NCBI RefSeq assembly: GCF_949628215.1
Contig: NC_134276.1
Span: 67,868,233-67,932,232, forward strand
Length of the DNA: 64,000 nt
Reading direction: 5' to 3'
Source: Phalacrocorax aristotelis
Taxonomy: Eukaryota > Chordata > Aves > Suliformes > Phalacrocoracidae
This document shows positions 34,314 through 46,300 of this stretch, one piece after another (the first letter of the stretch is position 1; each line of letters opens with the position of its first letter). The notes beneath the pieces are model-generated. The model saw nothing but the letters and a program-made list of their open reading frames with translations, was not told where the DNA came from and searched no databases. Both the position numbers and the translations under genes were made by a program.

Positions 34314-37300
34314 GTGAGGGGACGCGGGCGCAGCTGGGGGGGGCGGGGCGGGCGGGGCACGCGTGGGGCGGGGCGGGGCGGGGGCCGCCCTCAGCAGCGT
34401 CTCCCGTGGGGGATGTCTTGAGGACCAGAGCGAGTTTGCCGTGAGGAGCGTGGGGTAGGTGGGCCCGGCTTAATGGGCTGGGTCTTAATTTCAGGGGGTT
34501 CTGGTAGGTGTTTATTCAGGTGCGGGATGAGGGCATCTATTCACCGAAATATTCTGAGATCCCCAGCAGCAGCACCGCGAATTTGCGTGCCTTTTCACCT
34601 TTCATTCTTCAGAAATCAAGGTTGGCAGTTGCTGTGGCAAAGCAGCTCCTGCAAGGAGGAGAACACTTCTCTCTCCGTGGCTTTATTTGAGCGCTTATCA
34701 AAGAATACTTACATAGAGACCTGGGAGATTTGATGTATTTCCATTTTCTCAACTGCAAAACTGAAGCACTGAAAATCACTGTAACTTAAATTCAGATATT
34801 GGCAAGAAATTGAAATAGATTCTCTGAAGCTTGATGGCCATTTTACTGTTTCGTGTGCTGGCATCGTTCTGTCCCAGAGGTTTCTGTATGGTTTCCCAAG
34901 CTTTATTACTGGCCAGTTTACCTGAGTGTGGTGGGTTGACTTTGGGTGGCCGCCAGACCACCAGCCAGCCGCTCTCGCACTCCTTCCTCAGCAGGACAGG
35001 GGCAGAAAATGAGATAAAAACCTTGTTGGTTGAGATAAAGGCAGGGAGATCACTTACAAATTGCCATCACAGGCAAAACAGATGCAACTTGGAGAAGATT
35101 AATTTATTGCTAATTAAAAGAATTAGAGTAGAACGGTGAGAAACAAAGTTTAAAACTAAAACACCTTAGAATCATAGAAACATAGTATGGTCTGGGTTGG
35201 AAGGGGACCTTTAAAGGTCGCCTAGTCCAACCCCCCCTGCAGAGAGCAGGGACATCTTCAACTAGACCAGGTTGCTCAGAGCCCCGTCCAGCCTGACCTT
35301 GAATGTTGCCAGGAATGGGGCCTCCACTACCTCTCTGGGCAACCTGTGCCAGTGTTTCACCACCTCATAGTAAAAAATCTCTTCCTTATATCCAGTCTAA
35401 ATCCACCTTCCTTTAGTTTAAAATCATTACCCTTCCCCCCTACTTCCCAGGTTCCCCCTCCTCTGCCCCCAAGCAGTGTAGGAGGGTGGGGAATGGAGGC
35501 TGAGGGCAGGACATGACAGCTCTCTGCTGCTCCTTCCTCTTCATGCTCCTCGCCTGCTCCAGTGTGGGGTCTGTGCCGCGGGGTGCAGTTCTTCACAGAC
35601 TGCTCCAGTGGGGGTCCCTCCCACATGCTGCATTTGTTCATGAGCTGCTGCAGCGTGGGTCTTCTCTGTGGGCTGCAGTCCTTCAGGATAAACCTGCTCC
35701 ACCATGGGCCCCTCTCCATGGGTTGCAGGTCCTGCTGGAAGATCTGCTCCTGCCTGGGCTCTCCACAAGCTGCAGCTCCCTTCAGGGCACCTCCACCTGC
35801 TCCAGCATGGGGTTCCCTGTGGGCTGCAGCATGGATATCTGCTCCACCATGGTCCAGCATGGGCTGCAGGGGGACAGCCTCCCTCACCATGGCCTTCTCC
35901 ATGGGAATCTCTGCTCTGGCACCTGGAGCACCTCTTCCCCTCCTTGTCTCACCTTGGTGTCTGCAGGGCTTGTTTCTTGCACTTTTTCCTCCTTCGTGCC
36001 TCTGTCTTACGCACTGCTGTGCAGCCTTTTCTGTCCTTTCTTAAATAAGTTTTCCCCGAGGTGCCACCACCTTGACTGAGAGGCTCAGCCATGTGCTGCA
36101 GTGGGGCTGCTGGAGCCAGATGGAACCAGCCCTGCCCAGCATGGGGCAGCCCCGGCCCCTCCTCACAAGGGCCGCCCTGGAGCCCCCTGCTGCCAGCACC
36201 TGGGCACATAAACCTAATACACTAAGATACTGTTGTAATGAAAGATTTAAAAGCTAGTATAAATAATTTTAAAAGGAGATAATGTAAAAATTTTATACTC
36301 AGTATCTATTTTTTTTGTCATTTGTTAATAGCTTTTGTTCTTTGCTAAGTTGCAGTGGTTCTCAAGCTTTTCATTAGAATATTTCAGTTATCCTACAATT
36401 TTACGATGTTAGCAGAAACTGAGATAGGGAAATTGTTCCATCTGTCAGCACGTCCAAGAAGGTAAATTGCTAGGAGGCTGATGCTCCAATTGAAGTTCCC
36501 AATTTGAAGAAGAGCTTTTAAAGAGGAGTAATACAATTTGTATAGTCTCTTTCTACAGTATTTAGATCAGAGATAAATTTCCGTTTTCTTTTATATATGC
36601 AGGTAGTTATTCGACGGCTTCCTCCTTGTCTTACTAAGGAGCAACTGGAGGAACAGCTACATCCTCTACCTGCCCATGATTATTTTGAGTTTTGCACTGC
36701 TGATCCCAGGTAGGGATGAGCTGTTTGTGTAGGTTTTCAGGTGCTTAAAACCTAATTAAGGTGTTTTGGACATACTGAATCATATTTTTTTTTCCTTTTT
36801 GTTAGCTACTTAAAATATTTCTGAAAAGCTGGATACATATGCAGAGACAATGCATTCCTGCCCTTTTCTTTTACACCGGTGATTTTAAACCAGATAATTT
36901 TTATATATGAATAGGGCATAATTTTGTTTGAAACCCTGATGTTTCTTTTAACCTTCATTGGTAAAATGCAACAGACTGGTTTATCAGCTGTGAGAAAGAG
37001 TCAACCTAGGGCAAATATCACAGAAGTTTTTTAATGAGTGCCATTTGAGCTTGGTTTCTTTGTTTGCTTACATGTTTTTGTATTTTACTTCATACAGTTT
37101 TGTAAATAATCCAGTTTTATTAATTTTTGTCTTATGCAAAACTTAAAAAAAGAAATAATTTTTGATTTAAAATAAATTGGAATTGCTAGTATATTTGTAT
37201 AATTTACTGAGTATCACAGTGGTAAAATACAATTCCCTTTCAAGCAAAACAATTCACAGAAGAGAAGGAACTTAACCACTAAAATAAACAAAATACCCTG

Positions 37301-40300
37301 TATGCTACATCTGCATGTGTTCTGAAAAACTAAAGTATAAGATCCATCTTGCCCATCTTAGCCTGTCTTAGTGTGCGATGAATCATCCTCCACAGGCACC
37401 AGATTCTTTCCATTGACTACAGAGAGATCCCGCATGTTTATTGCTGACCAACTTTTAAAGTTAGGAGTGCCCCACCCAGAGCAGATAGCCTTTCCTTGTA
37501 AGGAACAGTTTGTGACAAATTGAACTTGGAACAGTCTAGTTCCTGGGCTGATTTCATCTGAAAGGATGCTGCCACTTCTTGCCACCACTGTGTGATTAGG
37601 TGGTTACCTCTGACTGTATAGGTTCTCTCAGAGCTAATTCCACAATCATAAAGAAACAAACGTCTATTTAGCGAAACTTTATGGCAGTTGCCTGACCTAG
37701 GTAATTACACATACGTGCAGCAACAAAATAGTAGGTGCTTCAGTTTTTCCAGTAGAACCACAAAAGACACAAACTTAGGAAAGAGGAGTATTTACTCTGA
37801 TTGAAAGTCTTTGTAATTACATTTTCTTCTGAACCTCATGTGTGTTTCCAAATGGGTCTCTCAGGCTTCTGTCCCAGCTGGTCATTTGATAAGGGAAAAG
37901 AGAAGGCACTTGCGAATATAAAGTACATATAAAGTTTCATTTTCCCTCTACTTTTATGTGATGAAATTTGGAGTACTCAAAAGTTTTGCTGTCCTCTCAT
38001 TCAATTGCACCCATGTCAGGTCGCTGATGAAAGATACTGTGTTTTTTCTCTCACACCGTGTTATTTGTTGTGTACTTCCATATAGCTAGGGACAGAACAT
38101 ATGTGTATATAAAAAAGTTTGTTAGATTGCAAAGATGACACAGTAGTTCATTCTGGTAAAGGGATGAGAGACACGCTTAAAACGTTTTAAAAATTCATTT
38201 GCTTTGAAGAGCAGATCTTGGTTACTAAAAATAACAAAGTCTGAAGAAAATAAAGCTATATTATATTGTTTTGCTACTGGACTTCAAGGTGCAGCAAGCA
38301 AAGAATACGCATTTTTAAACTTTTTTTTTGAGCAATGAAATCTCTGGTATGTGTTACTTGGTTTGTCAGTTTCCTTGAATCCTGTGTGTGATCCCTGTAA
38401 TAAACTAATGATCTGGGAGAAAAATGTTATCTTCCTCCTGAGTTTTGGATTCGTGTCTTCTGCTATCACAATTTAAACTCTCTGGAAGAAAGTATTTTCA
38501 TCTAGGTTTGATTTTTTCACCATAAACTGTTTTGTATTGGCTTTGTTACACTTCATCTTCTTAAAAAATACTCTGTCACACAAAAGATGCATTTTTTCAG
38601 AACAGGTTTACCTTTACAAGGTTTGTACGGCTACCACTTCTTTCAGCAAACTACGCAGTTTAAATGGGCATTTAAGTGTGGTTCTACAGAGTATTGGCTT
38701 GACTGATTATTTGTCCTTTGACTGGCCCAGGATCACCTTGCCGCCTTTGCCCCCTTTGTTTGAATGCTGATACATACCCATGTACCATCTGTTTATTATT
38801 TAACTCTACATGTTCACACACTCTAGAATATACAGTAAACTTTCAGAAATTGTGAGTTAGAGACAAGATTAATACAGTGAGTCTTCATCTCCTCTTATCC
38901 AGCAGAGGACTTTTTTCTGAATATAAAGCATTGTGTTGCAGTAATGTGTCATGTTCCGGACAGTTCACAAAATTTCAGAAAACTCTCTGAGGATGTGTCT
39001 TCAGGCCGTTCCAGCTAACAGGAAAAGCCACAGGACAAGGTGGGCATGTTCTCTCTACAGTGCCCTCTCTCTTTTACTGATTAGCTTTTTTCTAGATCGT
39101 GTACCATGTGCACAGAGGCAACCAATCCAGAGAATTCAGTGATAATAAAAACATGGTAAGATTTAAAGCAAATTTCCTGTTACCTAACAAGAGAATGATT
39201 TGGAGAAACTGCTCAGTGAAGAGGATCTGTTTGCTGGAAAGAGAAAGGGGCGTACAAGTGTTTTGATGCAGAAGCAGACAAATTTGTCTTGAGAGCTGTT
39301 ACATCTCAATTTAACTGCATCCTGTGTAGTTCTAGGTAACAGAAGTTTCTAAGAGCTCGGTGAGATTTCTGTGGCATACATACTTTTTTTCTTTTCACAG
39401 AATGCTCTGTTAAACCGTAAAATTCCTTGTCAGAAATTGATGCCAGAAATGATGGAGGTTGAAAATGGTTCAGGAACAGTTAGACAAATACTTATTTAGA
39501 CAAATATTTATCTACAAAAGCCTATTAAACACAAGGATACAAGTTCTGTGTTACAAAAATCCCTAGGCTGCAAGTAGCTGAAATTATATCCTAGGTGAAG
39601 TGTCAGTGTGTATAGCTTCCCCTTTTTAATAAACTTCCTCTAAGCATCCTTTACTAGTTGCTGTTAGAAGGAGGACTAGAGAGGTCTAACTAGAGCTGTT
39701 TCCACGTTTTGCTTGCAAGGTCATCTCACTCTAGAGGACAAAACAAACAAGATATGCATATCAACTCCAGTTTCTTTTTTCTTGCAGTCTAAAGGTTGTC
39801 TTCAGGTTTGCAATGTCTTCTTTTAGGCAAGCTATAAAACGTTTTAACATTTCATTTGAGTAATGTCATTAATGTACAACACTTTTCCCGTTACATCCCT
39901 TTAAGTAAAATAATTTCTGAAAGTGACTGTTGCATTGTGTTTCATTCATTTTTTTAGATTCATCTAATTCACTGCATTACATTTATTCTCTCTTGTACAT
40001 TGACATCAAAATACAAATAAAACACTGCTTCTGTGACTGATTCTACGGGCTTTAGGGGTGTTTGTTGGATAGACACACTATCTATAGCTGATAATAAAGG
40101 CTCTGCCTTCCTGACAGTCTGTCTTGTTCTCACACTCCAAATATTAACTATTTTTTCCAGACATCTTTTTGTCTGGTTGTAAATGTTTCTGAGTCTTCTA
40201 AAACTTGAGTCAAGTGCTTGAGCTCTGGCCCTGCAGGATTTGGGTCATCCCTTGGGATTGGCAATGAATGCCAAGTGCTAGGATTCGTTAGTAGTGTTGT

Positions 40301-43300
40301 GAGGTTATCAAAGTAAAGAGACCTGAACAGGAGCTTTGCTTATGTGAAAGCCAGTCAAATAGTTGATGCCATGCCGTATATCACAGATAGTGATAAAGCT
40401 TCTTGCAAACAGCACTCCTCCTTTTACCTTCGTAACTTCTTCCCAACATTTTGCTCGGGATTGTCATAGGGAAATGGCGTTAATGCTGTAGGATGGCAGT
40501 ATGCGCCCAGGAGCTGCAGCTCTGAAGGGGCAGCACCTTTAGACTTTCAAAGGAACTGCCACTACTGTGTTCTGGATGCAGTGAGCAACAGTCTGTCATC
40601 GCAACTGCGCATCATTTCTGCTTCTCCACTGCTGGGCGAGTTGTGCTCAATTGTATTTGTAAAAAGGGAAGGCTGAGTTAACTTAGAATTATGCCAGTTC
40701 CATCCAGTATGTGAATGACCACAGAGGGTGGGAGAAAAATGCATGAAGGCCAGTGGATGTTAGCTTGACATGACGATGTAGACGATGAGTTATCCATTTG
40801 ATCAGAAATTATTATGTAATATATGAATGGATGGAGGAGTTTGTTTAACACTCCATTATTTAGATGTAGAGATCTATATATTTAAATTTGTATACATGTA
40901 AGTAGATATAATTATATATACACATACACAGAGCCCATGACTGATAAGTTGGTAAGTATTTTTACTAAGATGTGATGGCTGGTTTTATAGTTTATATGTT
41001 GCTGTTTGTATTGTAGATAGCTATTTAAAATTGCTTTCCTGTATACCAATCTTTTTACACAATTGTGTTAAAAGATACTTTGTAAAGAAGTAAACTATTA
41101 GAATGTGTTTGTTATTAAAATTACTGTAAAATTAAGGGCTTAAAGAGATGATAGACTAAGTGTTATAGAAATAACGCATGATGTAAAAGGCTGAATATCC
41201 TTGAATGCATGGCAGAAAACAAAGAAACTCTGTCTTGTACTGAATAAATGTGTACAGTCAGACTCATCTGAGTTACTTCCGTAGGGATTGCTCTAAGTGA
41301 TAACCCAGAGATGCCAACATCATATGCAGTGCATCTGTTGAAAACATGATATGGATGGATAGCAGCATTACAGACAGCAAACATATGGCGAAATAGAACC
41401 AGCTGTCTGACTGTAAAACTAGCCATGCAACCTCAAAACTGAATTTCAAATCCCAAATGAAATCTATGCTGGTAGATACTTGAAAAAAGAAGGAGATGCA
41501 CAGAGTCCAGTGGCCCTTCTGTAGGACTCGGCTGGAAGGCGAAATCCCGAAGAGGAAAAAATGTACTTTATCCAATAACTGCTGAATGTAAAGTACAAAA
41601 GTAGAGCAGGACTGTTTCTTCCTAGGAGAGTGTATTAGCCACAGAGTCCCTGTGGCCCTGTGAAGCCCCAGGCAGTCTTTTCTGCAGTGTCACGCCGGTA
41701 GGTTTTCAGGGTTTTCAGCAGATAGGTGAAGAGGGAGTCCAGGGTGGGTGGAGGTGTGGGAGCTGCAGCTGGAAGTCAGGTGTCTGAAACCCAGAGTAAC
41801 AGACACTATTTCATAGGCCAGCCAGTGCTAAGCATTTCTGATGCGCTGCATTTAGTTAGCTTCCCATTCAGAGTGAATTCTATGCTTTTATTTTTTAGGC
41901 ACACTGCTCACTTGCTGGGTAAAAAGCCTAAGAGGGGTCTGAAACACTCAGTGTTCAGGCTTTTATGCACTAAGCGCTCTGACATCTAACTTGCTCATGT
42001 TTCTCGTATGAGAACCAACTCTTTATTTGTAGAAGTGGCTCCATCAGAGAAGAAACCTGTAGTTGCTAAGCGTTGTAGTAGCCGTGTGTCTACAACCTTC
42101 AGCCCTGTGACATAGCACCAATAATGGACAAACTCCTATTTGAGCGTGCTGCTGTGCACATTAGTATCCTACTGTGTACAAGCACACTTGTATATTTTTG
42201 TATGTTTTTGCTGATGTAAGTGAAGTTCTTGAAGATGTTAATAATACATAGCAACAATAATCGGATCCCTTATTTGCAAGGTAAATTGTAAATCTCTGCT
42301 TTCCAGGGTCCTGTTTATACATTCCAGACTGAGTTTTTTTCTTACTAATAAATCCTTAATAACCATCACAAATGCTTCTCTGTTTCAAAAGATACTCACT
42401 CTGATAAGCCTAAGCTGAAAATGTCAGAGAAATATTACGTTGTGTACCAGGAAAAGATTGTGTTACCAAAGCAGATGAAACAGATGGCATTGATGTACAA
42501 GCTGAATGAAACACAGAAGGCATAACTCTTGGTATTTTCAGTTCTGTTTCACAACGGTTATGTGCCCAACCATAAGGTTCTAAGTTACTGCAGGGAAAAA
42601 AAAATCCAGCTGTATGATGAAGCTGTTCGCTGCGTACTAAGAAGTGCCACAACAATGTTGTGGCTGGGACACTTATCTGAATCCCAGTCTTTAATCTATG
42701 GGAAGTTTTAGTATTTTACAAAAACTAAAGATGGATAAAACAGTGAAATAGTTGTTTAGACTAGGAACTGAAACTCAGCTTCTCAATCTCAGATAATAAT
42801 AACTGGGGTGAAAAATAATGCTCCCTCAAGATTCCTGGTTTTGTCTTGTGAATCTTCAGCACTTCAAGTGTATAATCATATCAATCTCTAGTATAAGGCC
42901 TCATTTAATTTAGACATCAAAGAATATGAAACCTAAGAACAGTCCTGTTAACATGACAGAGGAGGAAGTTTACATCTTCCTGGGAGCCACCAGTTATCAC
43001 AGACTTCTTCACTTTCCAGCCATTAGGCAGCACAGAGACGTTTCTTCCAGCACAGCTATAGATTGCCACAATAGAATTTCCTCCTTTGCATACATTTGTA
43101 GGCATTTTTTAAAGATTTTTTTTGACTGTATGTAATTATGAAAAGTGTTACATTTAATCTTTTTTTTTTTTTTTTGCTTTGAAACTGATTGGGAGGAAGC
43201 TGGCTCGTTTCATCTGCTTTGCGTCTTGGTGGTAACTCCACCGCCACCCTCAAGATACCTTGTGTTGCATGGGCAGACTGGAGGTTTGCAGATCCTCAGA

Positions 43301-46300
43301 GAGGACTCTGCAGGGTTTGCAGTACCCCATGACAAAACACAAGCCACATACCACCATGCTCATTTGATCAAGCTGCCTAGAGGTCGCTTGCAAGCGGTCT
43401 GTAGCGGTGTGGCATCTGTGGGCTGTGGTGGATGAGGGAGCATGCCATGCCTGTAGCATCTTTCAGCACTGCTTTGTGTCAGCAGCACAGCCCTAGCCTT
43501 GCCTAGCAGGCATTTTTGTGGTTGCCTGTTCACTCAATGCTATTGCCATCCTAGAATCTCAAGATACAGTCAGTATATATGGATGAATTAGCTCTTCCAT
43601 AGAATTAGAAGGTTTATCCTCTGCATGCTGTAGAAACACTCCATAGCTGGTATTTGCAAAACATCTAAATGAAAAAAGCCTTCTAGTTTTTTGTTAAACA
43701 TTTCTCCCAGCTACAATATCAAACACCAATTTGGTGGGTTTACGAAATCATTGGTTAGTTATTGACAGCATTGCTCTTTATGGTCACCTTCTAACACACG
43801 AAGTGGAATCCATATGGATGCACATTTGAAAATGAAAAAAATCATGTGGTTTGTAGTAACGGTGTTGCTTTGAGCTGCCATGTGTGTGGATCCTACGATG
43901 CAACCCATATTTTTGCTCTTTCTCACTCATTGCAAAATCCAATTATGGAATAGCTATGGGACTGAAATATGGTTGCAGCTGTTTGTGTTTATTGTCTGCT
44001 GCTGCTGGTGGTGAGTTTGTCTGAAGATAGGCCATGTGTGGCAAGAGCATTATGAACATAGTTAGGGGTTTGTGTTCAGATTCCTTCCAAAACCTGGCAT
44101 AACTCATAGCCACCATTGAAGGCAGTTTAAGACAAACTGTTTCATATCACAGTTGCAGGGGTCTAAAGCATGCACATACCATGACTCACAGTAACTTAGC
44201 TGATGGGGGGTAATTCATTAAATTACCTCACTTTCATTGTGGTTGGTGGTGTGCCAACCCTGAGGTTTTTGTCAGGCACATTAAACTTTTACCCTTGGAG
44301 TGGGATCTGTGCCAATACATTCTTGGAGAATCAGAATTATTTTAGGTAAGTACCTGTTCTTTCTTTTGCTAGAAATGCTTTGGATTTTCACAGTAATTGT
44401 TCTTCACAACTAGCCATTGCATATATATTCGTACACATGTATGTCAGATGGAGTTTACTTATTTGTATATAATTCAGTGGATTATCTTGCTGATTATTAG
44501 GTTATTTAATCTTTCTTAAAGGTGGAAATCTCTTTAAATACAGTGACAGCTTGGCAACTGCCCTTTCACTGGGAGCTTTTACTTACCTTCTGTTTTCAGC
44601 AACAAAAGGCTTTCTTAGCATGCCCAAGAAGTTCCCTAAAAGCACTGCTGTTATTCATATCTCTTAAACCACAAAATATTAGACTTAAAGCTGCACAGTG
44701 GAAGTGTATGCTCTGCAATTTAGGGAGGCAAAACAAGCTAGAAATATTTGTCTCACTTCAGAGTAAATTTCACTGCTGCATCCAGGAACTCAGTTGTTCG
44801 GTTACTTTTTGTCTTATATATAATTAGATATGTATATGTAAAGACTTTGATATGCATGTTTAAGGTAGTCATTTCTTAAAGAAGATGAGAATTGCAGTGT
44901 GATCCTTCTAGTTTTACTTTTTTCTAGCCCTGAACAGAATAATAAATAACAGAAGACAAAATTGTTTCTTGTTGCAGCCTTTATCCTCATCTCTACTCAA
45001 GAGCATACATTAACTTTAGAAATCCTGAGGACATCCTTCTTTTTAGAGATCGCTTTGATGGCTATGTCTTCATTGATAATAAAGGTTGGACTATTTGTAA
45101 GATATTAAATGTGTATGTATACATATATCGTTTTAGAACATTAATTTATTTCCTTTTTGCTAATTATGCCCTTTTTTTCCTCAATATATGGTTAATTACA
45201 TAAAAATACATTAAAATTATCATTTAAAAGGTAATGAAGTGCAAAATATATTTGTCCACGCAGTCTTACTTGTGTGCGATGTGCATGCTTTAACTGCATT
45301 CTTGTACCTTAAGCAATACACTATGAAGATCCTATTAAGATAATTATTTTATGCAAGCTCACAATTCATCACAACAGTAACCGAACACATTGCAAGCATG
45401 AATCGTTACATCTTCAGTGTGTTTCTGTGAGATAAAGTTGTGCCACTTACTCCCATTTTGAAAAAGCAAGACAAAAACTTGACTTCATCATTTTGGTTGC
45501 CCACTTTGAGATATGTACAGCTTGACTTTTTAGAGTATTTGCAGACATCTTGAATTGCCTTCCAAGAACAAGAGCGACAAAATTGGTTGCCATCTTTAAA
45601 ATGTTCAGTCTGCAAAAGTTTGCCCAACAGTAAAGAAAAATTCTGTAATGTAAATGTAAATGTAACTCTGTAATGTAAATCCAGGTCTCCTACAGTAACA
45701 TGGAACTGCTGTAGCCAAGAAATGGTTCTTTCCCTTTAGCAGTTCCTTGCCTCATTCACTCATACCTTCTGTAAAAAATTGCATAGATTGTATAAAACAG
45801 ACATAGATTTGTGGGTTTCTTGTATAGACATTGCCTATTTGGTACACTCAGTGTTTCGGAGGTCCTGTGAAAGGTAGTCCTGTCCACTCTTACTGGAGAG
45901 TTGATCTCTAAAGAAGCTGTCTGTCAAACTAACAAATTCCTCTTCAGCATTTCCTACCTGAGATATTTTATAGGCTTCTGACTTAATCAGACTTGGATGG
46001 ATTTTCCTAGAGATGGAGAACAACACATTCCTCACTGTGTGTGATTCCCAGATTTCAAATTTCATTTCTAGGTTAAAAACTAGAAAGAAACTATTTTTAC
46101 GATTCTGCCAAGACTTCATTTGTCTAAATTAAGTACGTTTTTCAGTGTTAGGCTGGGCTGAAGCCAGAATATTCTGTACATTGCAAAACAGCTTGGACAG
46201 AGCTGGCCAGTTTGGCATGGTTGTTTCTGCAAATAAAGAGCACAAGTTCTGATCAAAGGTGCCCTCTGGGGAGGCTTGTGGCAGCATTGCATGCATGAGG

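Larger units (their letters stand above)
33480..34430. promoter_or_regulatory. UPF3A: CpG-island promoter of UPF3A
   Basis: A dense CpG and G+C block spans the UPF3A start codon and the first 120 bases of intron 1. There is no evident TATA box. A G-rich run at 34335-34386 carries several GGGGCGGGGC-type boxes and could form G-quadruplexes. Long open frames on both strands here, up to 322 codons on the minus strand, follow from the lack of AT-rich stop codons and do not indicate genes. Confidence 0.85.
34927..36221 (-). mobile_element. Solo LTR of an avian endogenous retrovirus-like element in UPF3A intron 1
   Basis: About 1.3 kb bounded by TGTGGTGGGTTGAC on the left and CTAATACA on the right, so both strands read TG...CA. 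Flanking 5-bp sequences CTGAG (34922-34926) and CTAAG (36222-36226) fit a target-site duplication with one substitution. On the minus strand an AATAAA (complement of 35103-35108) lies about 180 bases before the LTR end, placing R/U5 there and setting orientation. The U3 side contains seven imperfect 42-53 bp tandem units. No internal gag or pol sequence is present, so this is a recombined solo LTR. A CR1 is nested inside. Family naming is from memory of similar avian repeats. Confidence 0.8.

Noticed and set aside
35357-36209. Several 75-188 codon frames on both strands in UPF3A intron 1
   Set aside because: They lie in the solo LTR tandem array and the nested CR1, and similar frames occur in many bird genomes as repeat artefacts.
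42410-42715. Plus-strand stretch with two short open frames that looked like a decayed coding sequence
   Set aside because: The frames are interrupted, match no family I know, and have no splice or retroposition signature.
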